This document shows positions 23,031 to 33,961 of a stretch of 64,000 nt of DNA, piece after piece. The notes beneath the pieces were generated by a model. The model had not been told where the DNA came from. It was given only the letters and a program-made list of their open reading frames with translations, and made no database searches. Numbering within the stretch: the first letter of the stretch is position 1; every line of letters begins with the position of its first letter. Made by a program: the position numbers and the translations under genes. This DNA is from Epiperipatus broadwayi (lineage: Eukaryota; Onychophora; Udeonychophora; Euonychophora; Peripatidae): NCBI GenBank assembly GCA_028023455.1, contig JAQFVV010006255.1, positions 4,216,001-4,280,000 of the forward strand, given 5' to 3'.

Positions 23031-23999
23031 TCTCCCTAATTACATCAAAAATTCAGTATATACATTATTCTTGTATTCAAACAAAAAAAAAGAATAATTA
23101 TTTATTATAATGCTTTTCAAACAATTAAGTTAAATATGTTTCAATAGAATGAAATGTAAAAAAAAAAAGTTCATAGTCTCAAAATATTTTGAAATGATAA
23201 ATCTTATCAAATATTTTGTTGTTCTGCAATGCTAAAATATTATACTATCAAACGAACAAAAAAATTTGTTGCTTATAATGGAAATAAAAATTTAAAATGC
23301 AAATATTCTCTTTCTTAAAATAATTCAATTAATAACCATAAAGTCTGACTTTTTAACAGATAATTATAAAAAAAATTTAATCACTAATAAAATACTTCAG
23401 TGGTCAAAAAAACCCAGACTTCCTTCTTTACAATTTGTATTTGATTATTACCATTACCACTAATAATAAAACATCCAAACAAGTACCTGTAAATATTGCG
23501 CAAAAACACACAAAAAAAATGCCACAACCCCACAACTTAAACTACTACACAAAATGCAAAGATAGGTTATTTCTTTATTTATAAGAATTGAAAATTGTCA
23601 CTAATAAATATATACTCACAGGTATTTATATATGTGGGTTGCGAATATATTTTGCTTTTAATATTACATTTGAAACATATTAAATATTCTCTTTTTTAAA
23701 GCTCAAATGGTTTCATTTTTTTATCATTTTTATGCCAATAATTTCTATTATTTTTTTAAAATTAATAAAATATTTGTTGCTTTTTATATTGCAATTGATA
23801 TAAATAATTTGCTATCTAATATTTCATTCACTTTGATTGCAAGTACAATCACCAATTATTTTACAATTGTGCTTCTAATTTCTGTGAACAAAAATTTTGC
23901 TTTCTAATAATAATTCTCATTTCTTTGGCTTCTATTTTCTATTAATTATCAATAAAATTAAATACAGTGATGAATATAATCACTATCATCATTATTTTT

Positions 24000-24360
24000 A
24001 ATTATTATTGAGCCATTGCAAAATGAAGATCACTCCAAGTTTATTCCAATTTCTTCAAACTCTAGCAACTCTTTATAACACTCTTGCAAACTTCCTTATC
24101 TCATCACAATTCCCTCTAGGTCTTTTATAATCACTTGGTACTAGCACTATTTCAGTTTCCTAATTCTTTTAATGCCAAAGTGATAATTCTTTGTTCTTTC
24201 ACTTGCATATTTTGTTTTTGACCCTTTTTTTGTTATTCCTAATATACATCTCCCCATATTTCATTGAGTGGTCTAAAGTCTCCAAATTTCTCTTATGTTA
24301 AGTATCCAAGTCTCAGATTCATAAGTAAAAATTAGTAAAATACATTTCTTAAAAACTTTC
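24000..24360 (-). pseudogene. Inverted RTE C-terminal fragment
   Basis: The minus strand reads VFKKCILLIFTYESETWIL, then GRCILGITKKGSKTKYASE, the C-terminal tail of RTE-type ORFs (compare VFNKCVLPVLTYGSKIWTL at 25,880). It lies immediately before, and opposite to, the longer RTE copy. Frameshifts and stops are present. Confidence 0.65.
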
Positions 24361-24362
24361 AC

Positions 24363-26300
24363 TTCAATCATTCTAATGAATTTAAATTAGAACTTGCAAA
24401 TCGGTATCAAGTATTAGTAGATTTTGAACATGATTCAGATCTGAATAAAATTAATAGGTTAATAACTGTTACACTTTTAAAAATGGCAACAAAGATAGCT
24501 GGTAGAAAAAAGCAATTGATCAATAAAATTTCTACTGAGACTAGAGAATTTATGAAAAAAAGAAAGAATATGAAGATATATAAAAATGATGCATTAAAAA
24601 GAATTGAATAACTCAAATTTTGTAAAATGGTATGAAAAAAAGTTGATAATGATGTAAGAAAGTACAATTGTAAACTAGTAAAAAAAAGTGGTAGAAAAAA
24701 ATAAAAGTCTCAATCTGCAATAAGCAAAAAAAATAAAACTATTAATAAAATGAGAGATGACATCATGAAATGAGTAGAAGAGCTCTATCAAGAATTATAT
24801 AATAATAAAGAATAAATACCAACCTTCATTTATTATATTTTTTTTAATTGCCAGGATTTTAAATGAAGAAGTGAGACATGCAATGAAATTTATTGAAAAG
24901 ATGGCATTATAATCAATATATTAAAAGAAGCAGGTGAAGATATGGGGAAAAATTTGGCAAAGATATATACCAAATGTCTAAATGATAAAGATATCCCAGA
25001 TGATTGGAAGAATGCAGTATTAATATTAATATTTAAAAAAGATGATAAAGAAGATATTAGAAATTACAGATCTATCAGCCTTTTATCAGTTCATACAAAA
25101 ATTTTACCAAGATAACTTGTCTATAGAAAACTTTGGATTTCAACTAATCAAAAGAACAAACTGGCTTTAAAAGTGAGTTTAGTATAATAGTTCATATCCA
25201 AGTATTGAAAAAAGGTATAGAAAGGATCAATGAATATAAGAAGTTGCCATTATGTTTTGGATTTGTAGATTATAAAAAGACATTTGATTCTTTCATCATT
25301 TATTCAGTGATTAAAGCATTGGGTTATCAAGGTATTGAGCCAGGATATTGTCATATTCTGTAGAATTTTTATAAAAATGCAACATAAACAATTAGATTAA
25401 TAATGATACTAGGAAGATTAACATTGAGAAAGATGTGATTCCATATCTTCAAAACTTTTTATCACGGTGCTTCCAGAAATATTTTGTGAATTAAAATGGG
25501 AAACTGAAGGAATAAAAGTAATGGAGATTATTTAAATCATTTAGATTTTGCAGATAATATAGTTGTTTTTAAAAATAATGCTTTAGAGCTTCAGGAAATG
25601 TTGCAGGAGTTATCAGATAAAAGTAAGAAAGTAGGATTAAAGGTAAATATTAAAAAGACTAAAGTAATGTCCAATGGATTTTGTCAAAAGATGAAAATAA
25701 AGATTGATTATGATGAGTTAGAAGAAGTTAACAGTTACAAATACCTTGGTTATATTATTAATACAGATGGAAACATAATAGATGAAATTAATCATAGAAT
25801 TAAACTTGGTTGGAGTGCTTTTGGTAGAAATAACTTGATATTAAAAGGAAATATGCCTATGTGTTTGAAAAGAAAAGTTTTTAATAAATGTGTTTTACCT
25901 GTTCTTACTTATGGATCTAAGATTTGGACACTTAATAGAAGAGCAATACAGAAACTTCAGATCACTCAAAGAACTATGGAGAGGTGCATGTTAGGAGTAA
26001 CAAGAAGAGATCAGAAATGCAATATATGGGTAAGAGAACAACAAATGTTACTGACATTATTGAAAGAATTAAAAGACTAAAGTGGAATTGGGCTACACAT
26101 ATTGCTATATGAGATGATAATAGATGAACAACTGAAATCTTAAACTGGATTCCAAGAGATTGTAAAAAACCCACAAAGTGTATAGGAGTAATGTGGAGAA
26201 GAGAGGCTAGAGATCGGAAAAGATGGATTGAGTTTGGAGAGACCTTCATTCTGCAATGGATTAATAATGGTTGGCAATGATGGTGATGAATATATTGCAA
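24363..26300 (+). mobile_element. RTE-type LINE copy, 5'-truncated and decayed
   Basis: It begins in the linker between endonuclease and RT (ELANRYQVLVDFEHDSDLN, then MATKIAGRKKQL). It continues through RNYRSISLLSVHTKILPR near 25,060 (RT motif 1 region), FGFVDYKKTFDSF near 25,257 (motif A; catalytic D kept), the downstream palm and thumb, and the tail WIPRDCKKPTK near 26,145. The 3' end falls in a GATGGTGATGA tract near 26,280, typical of RTE simple-repeat tails. The apurinic endonuclease domain is absent. Many frameshifts and stops. Confidence 0.8.
25598..26080 (+). pseudogene. RTE RT thumb and tail, longest open segment (160 aa)
   Basis: This frame is the continuation of the RT past the catalytic palm, whose FADD-type box is worn to LDFADNIVVF near 25,540. 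It reads MLQELSDKSKKVGLKVNIKK, KTKVMSNGF, SYKYLGYIINTDG, INHRIKLGWSAFGRNN and VFNKCVLPVLTYGSKIWTL, ending in WVREQQMLLTLLKELKD. The internal ATG is not the natural start. RTE proteins copy their own RNA at a nicked target; this fragment cannot. Confidence 0.85.
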
Positions 26301-26530
26301 TAAAAGAAGAATACACCAAAAAAAGTAATTCAAAGATAATCTCAATTATAAATTACTAAACTAGAAAAAGCTCTTATATTTTGTTGCAACAAAGCTATCT
26401 GTTTAAAAATAGGATTTGATATAAAACATTAGATCTATAATTTATTAATAAAAATCAATCTTTATTTGTCAGAATTTTATTTGAAAATAGATAATTATTA
26501 CAAATGAAATTTAATCGCCCACAACAGCTT

Positions 26531-27142
26531 TATCTTTATACACAAACCAAGAAACTAGTATGGGGATATTGGATGAGTAGGCATTAGATAGGGATTTTAT
26601 GCACAAGCCTTCTGGCATCCATTGATTGCTCTGTTTAGCACAGGTGGCAATATTGTATGGAGAGTTTTGCTCTGTTTATCAACAATTAATGTGCTAGTAT
26701 AGGAAATGTGATCATGTGATGCTTAATGGTTTAACACCAATCCTGCCTAATAGGATAGTGGTGGCTATGGTTATAAAAGAGCCAAAGACACCAAAATGTA
26801 TGGGTGCTGAACTGAGTTCAGACCCATATGACTATATAAGCTATTGAGCTTAGATTGAAAATATTTTTTTGTTTTCAATTTCATTCTCACAGTTTTGTAG
26901 TTAAATAGAGATAAAAGGTGTTTGCTAGAGGGTTGCATTAGATCCTAAAATCTAGACGCAGTGCTCTCAGATCCAAAGCTCCTCACTGACAAAGGCCACA
27001 AGCCAGAAACTAGTCTGGGGATATTAGATAAGTAGGCATTAGATAGGGATTTTCTGCACAAGCCTTCTGGCATCCATTGATTACTCTGTTTAGCACAGGT
27101 GGCAATACTGTATGGAGAGTTTTGCTCTATTTATCTTTATAC
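26531..27142 (+). mobile_element. Retrozyme-like element: 455-bp unit, 1.3 copies, with hammerhead
   Basis: Direct repeats at 26,541-26,690 and 26,996-27,134 begin at the same point inside a hammerhead motif (GAAACTAGT at 26,551 and 27,006, offset 455 bp). The whole is flanked by a perfect 12-bp repeat TATCTTTATACA (26,531-26,542 and 27,131-27,142), a likely target-site duplication. No ORF. Retrozymes and PLE terminal repeats have this layout: slightly more than one ribozyme-bounded unit. Worn single copies lie at 540-790, 990-1,150 and 31,063-31,320. It could instead be a PLE terminal-repeat fragment without its coding part. Confidence 0.65.
26980..27021 (+). ncRNA. Hammerhead ribozyme motif, nearly complete
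   Basis: Stem I pairs TCCTCA (26,980-26,985) with TGGGGA (27,016-27,021), six pairs with one G-U. Core CTGACAA (26,986-26,992). Stem II GGC (26,994-26,996) with GCC (27,002-27,004) around CACAA, with an A opposite A at its base. GAAA (27,006-27,009). Stem III is the self-complementary ACTAGT (27,009-27,014), then C at the cleavage position. The only core departure is A for G at position 8. CTGACGA to CTGACAA is a CpG-decay change, so the parent was probably canonical. Confidence 0.7.
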
Positions 27143-27817
27143 ATATATAATACATGTGTGTATAAATAATAACACCACAAACCTTAGTCTTAAGCAAATC
27201 AAAAAGAATATCAATAATCTGTTAATAAGCCAACATTATAATTATCCAGTGAATAAAAATCCACCCACTACTCTTATGTAAAATATTTAAGTAGACTGTA
27301 AATGAAAACAATAATACAACAATTGAAACAAACTAAAATAAAATCTGCCTAGAATTTTAAATAAACTTCATTTAGTAAGCGAAAATGAACTACACAATGT
27401 ACTTCAAAATATAATAAATCGCAAGTGCCAACACCTAATGTAGATATATATGTAAATTATACCATCACAAATATCAGGCTTATTAAACCAATAGAATATC
27501 AACAGTTTTTCTTTTCCAGTGAACTCTAGTTTTAAGTCTGAGGATCATTTTATATACACTTCTATCATTCTAATCATGAACTTCATCACATCTTTTCTTT
27601 CTTTATTTCTGTGGGTATTCAATCCCACGCAATTGTTATTATCGTATATATTTTTCTTTTTATTTATTTTCAAATAAAGTATACAACCAAATAGATATTT
27701 TTCATTTTCTTCATATATAGTATGCACTTTTGGCTGCGAAATAAAATACTTTTAGTTGCAGAATAAAATGTGTATTTTACAAAGAAATATAATACAAAAA
27801 AAATTATATATATATTT

Positions 27818-27916
27818 TAAGTGTCATAGCATCGGCCGGGACGCGAACCCGCAACCCGGGCAACTGCCTGCTAGTGTAAGGCAGTCGTGCTGACCTCTCG
27901 ACCATCAATGCAAGAC
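27818..27916 (-). mobile_element. tRNA-derived SINE
   Basis: On the minus strand the sequence folds like a tRNA. A 7-bp acceptor stem GCATTGG/CCGATGC, box A-like GGTCGAGAGGTCAGC, an anticodon-type hairpin CTGC/GCAG with an oversized 9-nt loop, and box B-like GGGTTCGCGTCC. After the tRNA part comes TATGACACTT and an A+T-rich tail. Two more copies lie at 56,315 and 63,571. The oversized loop and multiple copies argue for a SINE rather than a working tRNA gene. This copy has the best acceptor stem. Confidence 0.8.
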
Positions 27917-28344
27917 ATACATATATTTTTACAAGATAAAAAGTTTTTTTCTGGAATTACTTTTCATTATAATCTGACAATCCTATCAGCCATCTTTAAT
28001 TAAAAAAAACTTTAAAGATAAGACATTCCTTTTATTAATTACAGGTAATTCAATTATGTTTTAATCATTATCTTTTAATTACACATATATTTTCTGGATG
28101 GTCAAAAAAAATAGAGTTAATAATTATTAATATAGAATATCAATTTCTGTTAACTTATATATTTGTTTCTTTTCAACAATCTCTAACACCCTCTGTGAGT
28201 GTTAATACACCATGTACACATTAACAGAACAATACTTCTCTGATCGAATGGAGAATCAAAATGAGGTCAAATTGGCCAATTTTGTTCTAAACCAATTTAC
28301 TTTAACTTTTACTAATAAATTATTTTATATTTTTTTATTGCCAT

Positions 28345-28436
28345 GTTCAGCCATGTTTAATGGACTTACAAACTGAGGTTGTGGTGATGTATTGCCATCA
28401 CCCCAAAGACGACCACCCCCAGATTGCCCATCCCGT
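28345..28436 (-). repeat. LTR-like end fragment of the TGTAAYGG family
   Basis: The minus strand starts TGTAACGGGATGGG at 28,436 and runs into GGTGATGGCAATACATCACC. It is homologous to the start at 40,321 (TGTAATGGGTTGGG, later GGATGATGGAAAATCATC) and to the start at 61,373 on the minus strand. The other end is not visible within a few kb, so this is a fragment. Confidence 0.45.
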
Positions 28437-28684
28437 TACAATATATATATATTTCCAATGTAATTTCTGATCTTGACTAATGCATCAAATGCCATTACAT
28501 TTCAGCACCTATTTATTTATTAAATAACCAATAAAAAATTACCATTTCGATTAGCAGTCCCTGATACATATATGGATTAACAAATCTAATAAGCTGCTTA
28601 AGTAAGAGTGAAACCCATTACAATACAGATATAAATACAGCTTAATATATATACAGACTCTTGATTTCACTTGTTAATTCTTAT

Positions 28685-29315
28685 ATACATTTAGAACAGC
28701 CAATGTAAATGCTCATTTTGCTTTGATTGAGTAATCTTATAAATAAAGGGTTATTAAAATGTTTATTAGCAGTGTTTGCTGTATTAGTTAAGAGATTATA
28801 TGTAAAGTTGGAAATAATGCTATTTACTATGGATATCAAATATTTGATCTAAAATTATTCACTTTCATGGACATGAAAATGACTAAGTAATAAACTCTCC
28901 CATGAATGTTAGAACTAGACCTTATGTAAATAGGATTGTATTTACATTTGAATTGGATGGGTTTTATATATATATATATATAAGACAACTAATGCAAATG
29001 GTCATTTGTGCATTGGCTGAGCAATTTAATAAGTAAAGGTGTGCTAAAATCTTTATTAACAGCATTTGGTTCATTAATCAAGAACAGACTATATATATAT
29101 ATATAATCATATGAAAGTAGCAATATGTCTGGAACCTCTATATAACACTCTCATTTGTCAATAAACGCAAAGAATAGAATAAACCATTAATTTCCAGTTT
29201 AACTAATGAACCAAATGCCATTAAAAACATTTCATTATCGCTTTACTTAGTAAACTGCTTAACCAATGCAAATTGACCATTTGCATTACCTCTCTTACAT
29301 ATATAAGAATTAAGA
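28685..29315. repeat. Small repeat family: three copies, one inverted
   Basis: A block of about 100 bp occurs at 28,690-28,800 (+), 28,980-29,085 (+) and 29,200-29,310 (-). Marker words are AATGCAAATGGTCATTTG, GCATTGGCTGAGC, AAGTAAAG and GCATTTGGTTCATTA. The second and third form a fold-back around 29,140. Each is bordered by TATATA runs. They encode nothing and may be ends of a MITE. Confidence 0.6.
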
Positions 29316-29789
29316 AGCTAGAAGTTGTTCAAATAAGAATGAAATAGTCCATGCTATTCTTTGCGTTTACGGACGGTTATGTTGTTGTTTATATCTAGCT
29401 TCGGGGTGTATTTTACTTCTGTTTAAATTTCATATAAGTACAGGTATATATGTACTATCTCTTAATATATATATACTTACGGTTATAAAACTGATGTAAA
29501 ACAATAGAAATCTGCTAATACTTATATTACCTATGTTAACTTTAACTATGAGATACTTTCGCATTATAAAACTTGTACTTTAGCGAATCATAATATATAA
29601 AACATGGTACATTTTTTCAATAAGATTAATTGTGAGAGAGCATTTTAGAACTTTTTTGTAATGCTTAATCATTTTAATTTATCAAAATTAGAAACAGTTT
29701 AATATTTTTGAAATGTTTATAACCAATAGCATTACTAACTAAGATAGAAAACTCTAAATAGCTATTAGATATAATCTTTTGTTCAAAAA

Positions 29790-30110
29790 GTGCAAACAGC
29801 ATTTTCACGCTCTTCTGCAGTTTTTATTCACCAAGTCTGCTTAAGTCCCTTAAGAAAAGGCCTCATTGTTGCTCAGCAAGTGTTCCAATTTCCATTAATT
29901 AGTCCGTTCTCTAATGACCAATCATTCGTTTACAAGCAACACTGATTGCGCTTCCTCACCAGCGCTCAGATTAACCAGTCATGCATCATTTTTTTAGGAC
30001 AAATGAGGAAAAAGGCCAGTTGTGGTCAGCCTCAGTGCTGACTAATCTCTAACGAAGTGAGAGATCACTCAAAAATCTTCTCTTTACTACTTTGGTAAAG
30101 TACTCTTTAT
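29790..30110. other. Unique-looking G+C-richer island
   Basis: This stretch has mixed composition, with CTCTTCTGCAG, TCCTCACCAGCGCTCAG and CCAATCATTC words, and no match to other repeats in the window that I can see. No long frame. It is the only sizeable non-repeat island here, so a regulatory element or a host exon is possible, without further support. Confidence 0.25.
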
Positions 30111-31062
30111 TTTCCACGAATAACCTTTTTTTATTATTATAGTTTAATAGTAAATTATCAGAGATCATAAACAAAAAATATATTATTAAAAATAATGACA
30201 TGAAAAGTGAAATAAATTTCAAAAAATAAATAATTATTTTATAAAATAGTCGCTAAAATAGATTTACATTAATACAGACATTTGATACATACATTATTAT
30301 TTTATCTTGCAGGAATAAAAAAAAAAAAACATTCACGTACTGGAATTAGATAATTAAAATGGAAGGCGGAGTTAGGTGCTAACAACATTTCATATGGATA
30401 TTGTAAGAGAGAGAAAATCTTTTCAGAGTAGCATTTACGGAGGTGAAATATATATACAGTATTAGAATTGGAAAAAAAACGGAAATATCTATCATATTGA
30501 TACTATATTTTTGAAAACAAGCAATACAGAAATGAAAATATATATTGGCTTTCTTTTTAACAAATAAAACCTAAAAAAAAAAAAATAATAATAATAAAGG
30601 GAAATAGACAAAAAATGTTAATATTAGTTTCAAAAGCCCGTGGGGGAAAAAGTTTGTTGAAGACTTAATTTTTAATTTTATTTCTTTGTATAAAAACCAT
30701 CCTACCCTATGATGTTTTGGAAATTCTTTCAAGCAGATATATATATATATAAATAATAAGAATAATCAAACCTTGACAATAGCTACATAATATGGACTAG
30801 ATATTGGAGGGGGGAAAAGATTTAAAAGGAAAAAAAACTAAATTTGATATAAAAAAAAAGTGTATTACAGGATTTGTCTGTGTGTTTTTATATATATATT
30901 AATGAACTATATTTATATAAAAAATAGTGAAATACATTGATTTGATTAAATCAAATTTAAATGATGAATATGACAGTGAGGTTTTATTATTTTATCAAAT
31001 TATTTATATCAGTAACTTGGAGATGCTTATTTATACCAGTATTGATATTCTGATTTAAAATA

Positions 31063-31320
31063 GCAATAACTCTCCATATAGCAGTGCCACCTAGTGCAAG
31101 CCACAGTAATCAATAGGTGCGAGAGAATTTGTGCATCAATATCCCTAACTATGTCTATTGATCCAATATCACAGACTAATTTCTAGCTTATTTTCATACA
31201 GTGAGGACCTTTGGATCTGATCGCATTGCATCTAGATTTTTGGTTCTAATGTAATCAATCCTCCCAGCAATCACTTTTTACCTTTTTTAGTTAACTATAA
31301 AGCTATGGACTCAAAACAGA
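31063..31320 (-). repeat. Third worn copy of the hammerhead-bearing repeat
   Basis: The minus strand aligns with 26,890-27,130 over its full length. Shared blocks are AAAATCTAGATGCAATGC, GATCAGATCCAAAGGTCCTC, the core, and ATTGATTACTGTGGCTTGCAC with TATGGAGAGTT at the end. In the core, CTG is followed by an insertion (TATGA), and the stem-III part reads GAAATTAGTC. Dead, but useful for aligning the family. Confidence 0.65.
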
Positions 31321-31340
31321 AAATACATTTATATATATAC

Positions 31341-33653
31341 TGTAATGGTATAAATAGGGATAGTGGGCAAGACATCATTATGTACTCAAATTAAGGCATC
31401 AACTTATCGCATAAATAAAATTAAATGAAATAAGAGAAAAACACTTTGATCAATCTTATAAACAGTGTATAACACCCAAGAGACAAAGGTTCTACTAAAT
31501 CTAATCAAATTCAAAATTCATAAAGTAAAAAAATATTGAAATGAATTAAGTAAACACTTGTGTATATGCCCTGGTTTTAAATCCCTAATCCATACCAATA
31601 CAATTTAAAATAGAATGGAATAATAAAAAAATGATAGCTTAGTAGACATACTACAACTTAAAGGTGAGGATTTAGATACATTATTTAGATAAAATGGATG
31701 TAAAATAATAATGTTCAAACTATATACTAGTTAAAGTTCATTTATCTATATCTCTTTGAATACAAATTATGGTTATTGCTCTTGATGACAATTTACTTAC
31801 ACCAAATAATAATAATGACCAAATAACATAAATTAAAATTTAATGTTTAGCGATTACATGCAAGTTTATATCTATGAGCTGTGCTGAATAACATACTTAT
31901 TTCAAACAGGAAGAAAATATATATTTACATTAATTTTGTTAAAAAAGTATAAAATTTACTAAGAAACCCTAACTTATTATGATTTCTTACTATAAACATA
32001 CTAAGAAATCTAAAGAAGTTATTCAGATAAAATTGGATTATTTATAATTTTAACTAATTCTTATGATTTCTCCCTGATTACATATATGTTTAGTCATTTG
32101 TTTTAACAAACAAACATACATTAAGCAACATTTCAAATACACATATAATAAAATCTTAAAATAAAATTGAACTATCTGCAATAATAGTGAAATACTTGAT
32201 ATTGAAAGTCCTATTGCACATTAGATTTTATAATGAAATCCACATAAAATTCATTAAATATCCAATCACTGTGGGGCAGCAATAAGACAAAAGTAATATT
32301 TGAAATTTATTCCATGAGGTTATCTAATGTAATTTTATCAGAAGAGCATTTTAGGCATGTTAATCTATTTTAGTTATCATTGTACAATACATTACTCTGT
32401 AATTTAAATCCCATTAATGTATATGGACATGAAGCATCAAATATAAACGTGTTAATTTCAATGGGTGATTCATTTAATCTCTGTTATCATAGTTTTGTTT
32501 TAAAAGTAATTATCATTCGATACAAGGGTATTGCATGATTTATAGGCATTGTAATATATATGTATGTGTGTGTGTGTGTGAACATAATGTAAGTTCAATA
32601 AAGAATTTTATCAATATGTATAAAACAAGATAATTCCTATAGGTGGCATCAAGGAAATAGTGACAAAAATGTAGAAAATCAAGATTTTAGCATTTCTTAA
32701 TAAATAATCCTTTCAGTTTAGAACATTAATATTATACTTTAATGTCTATGACAACATTATTCATTTTGTCCATAGACATTTTTTATTTGCATTGTATTCC
32801 AGGATCATGCTATATACTTTACTTGGCTATAAATAAGCATTTTGAAAATATTTAATGAAAATACCATAAAGGGTGCAGATTTAATATGCAATTTTGTTTT
32901 AATATTTTAATAAAGTGATTTCATTTCTTATAACTATGAAAATTGGGTTTTTTTGGTTTTCTTTTTTTCTCTGAAAATGGCGATTTTGTGTTTTAATATT
33001 TTAATCATGTGATTTAATTTCTTATAACTATGAAAATTGGGTTTTTGGATTTTTTTTTATGAAAATGACGATTTTGTAACAAATGGTCAGATCACGACAA
33101 CGTATAGATTGATCGATGTCATTTATCAGTTGGATGTGTCAGCGCGTGTTTTGGGTGGTTTTTATAATTGGAAATGGCCGTGAGCGCATACTAAATCAGC
33201 ACCAAATCTAATATCTATATATTAAAGTCTCCTACATATATATATATATATATATATAGCTAGCAATGTCATTTTGGCAAAATAAATTGAAATGTTTTAA
33301 TTAATATTTTTTTCAAAAAAAAACCCCAAGATATTAAGTTTGCTGCATATTGTTTTTTCTTTAAAATGGGATAAAATTGCAACTTACTCTTAAATGAAAC
33401 AATAAAATAAAACCAAGTTAAAATTGTTATTTTGACTTCAAATATATTTTTACAAACAAAACAACTATATAATGAGATTTTAGTTATCAATGACTTTTAA
33501 AAGAAAATATCTTTATATAATAAAATTAATGAAGATATCAATTGACAATTCTAATAATTCATAATCCCATAAAACAATGATCTAAAATTCAAATAAAACT
33601 TTTTTCATAATATATATGTGTGATAACACATGGTACATAGCCTCCAACTACGA
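31341..33653 (-). repeat. 3' LTR of the long-LTR element
   Basis: It ends (minus strand) in CCATTACA at 31,341 and starts near TGTACCATGTGTTATCAC at 33,653. Shared landmarks with the other LTR include GGTTCTACTAAATCTAATC, ATGCCCTGGTTTTAAATCCC, GAAATACTTGATATTGAAAG, TCAAGATTTTAGCATTTCTT and CTATATAATGAGATTTTAG. A segment at about 32,880-33,210 with an internal duplication (AACTATGAAAATTGGGTTTT twice) has no partner in the 5' LTR. It is G+C-richer (GTCAGCGCGTG) and is probably a separate insertion or a local replacement. Confidence 0.75.
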
Positions 33654-33961
33654 AAAAAAAAATTTTAACCTTCATTGTACAAGAATCCATCTACTTCAGA
33701 CTCTTAATTTTCAACAACTTTCTTTTTATTATCTCTCCATACTAATAACCTATATCACTATTAGTGCTTGGATCCCTCTTTAAAATAAAATTATCAAAAG
33801 ATCAAAAGATTTTCCTTTCTGAGTTTTTTTTTTTTTGCAACACTAAATAAGTAATTTTTTTTTTTTTTAGGAAATTATAAGTATCCCAAGCATCGACAGT
33901 GAAAATATTTCTTTGTACCTTTGAAGCTTCTAAAACTATGGGTTTTATTCAAAACTTAATA
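33654..33961. other. Retrotransposon interior next to 3' LTR
   Basis: Non-coding A+T-rich remainder between the 3' LTR and the nested transposon. A GTTGGAGG stretch (minus strand) directly before the LTR could be a worn polypurine tract. No pol motif. Confidence 0.35.

Noticed and set aside
25974-26345. 123-aa minus-strand frame
   Set aside because: It is the antisense of the RTE C-terminal tail and has no family features.
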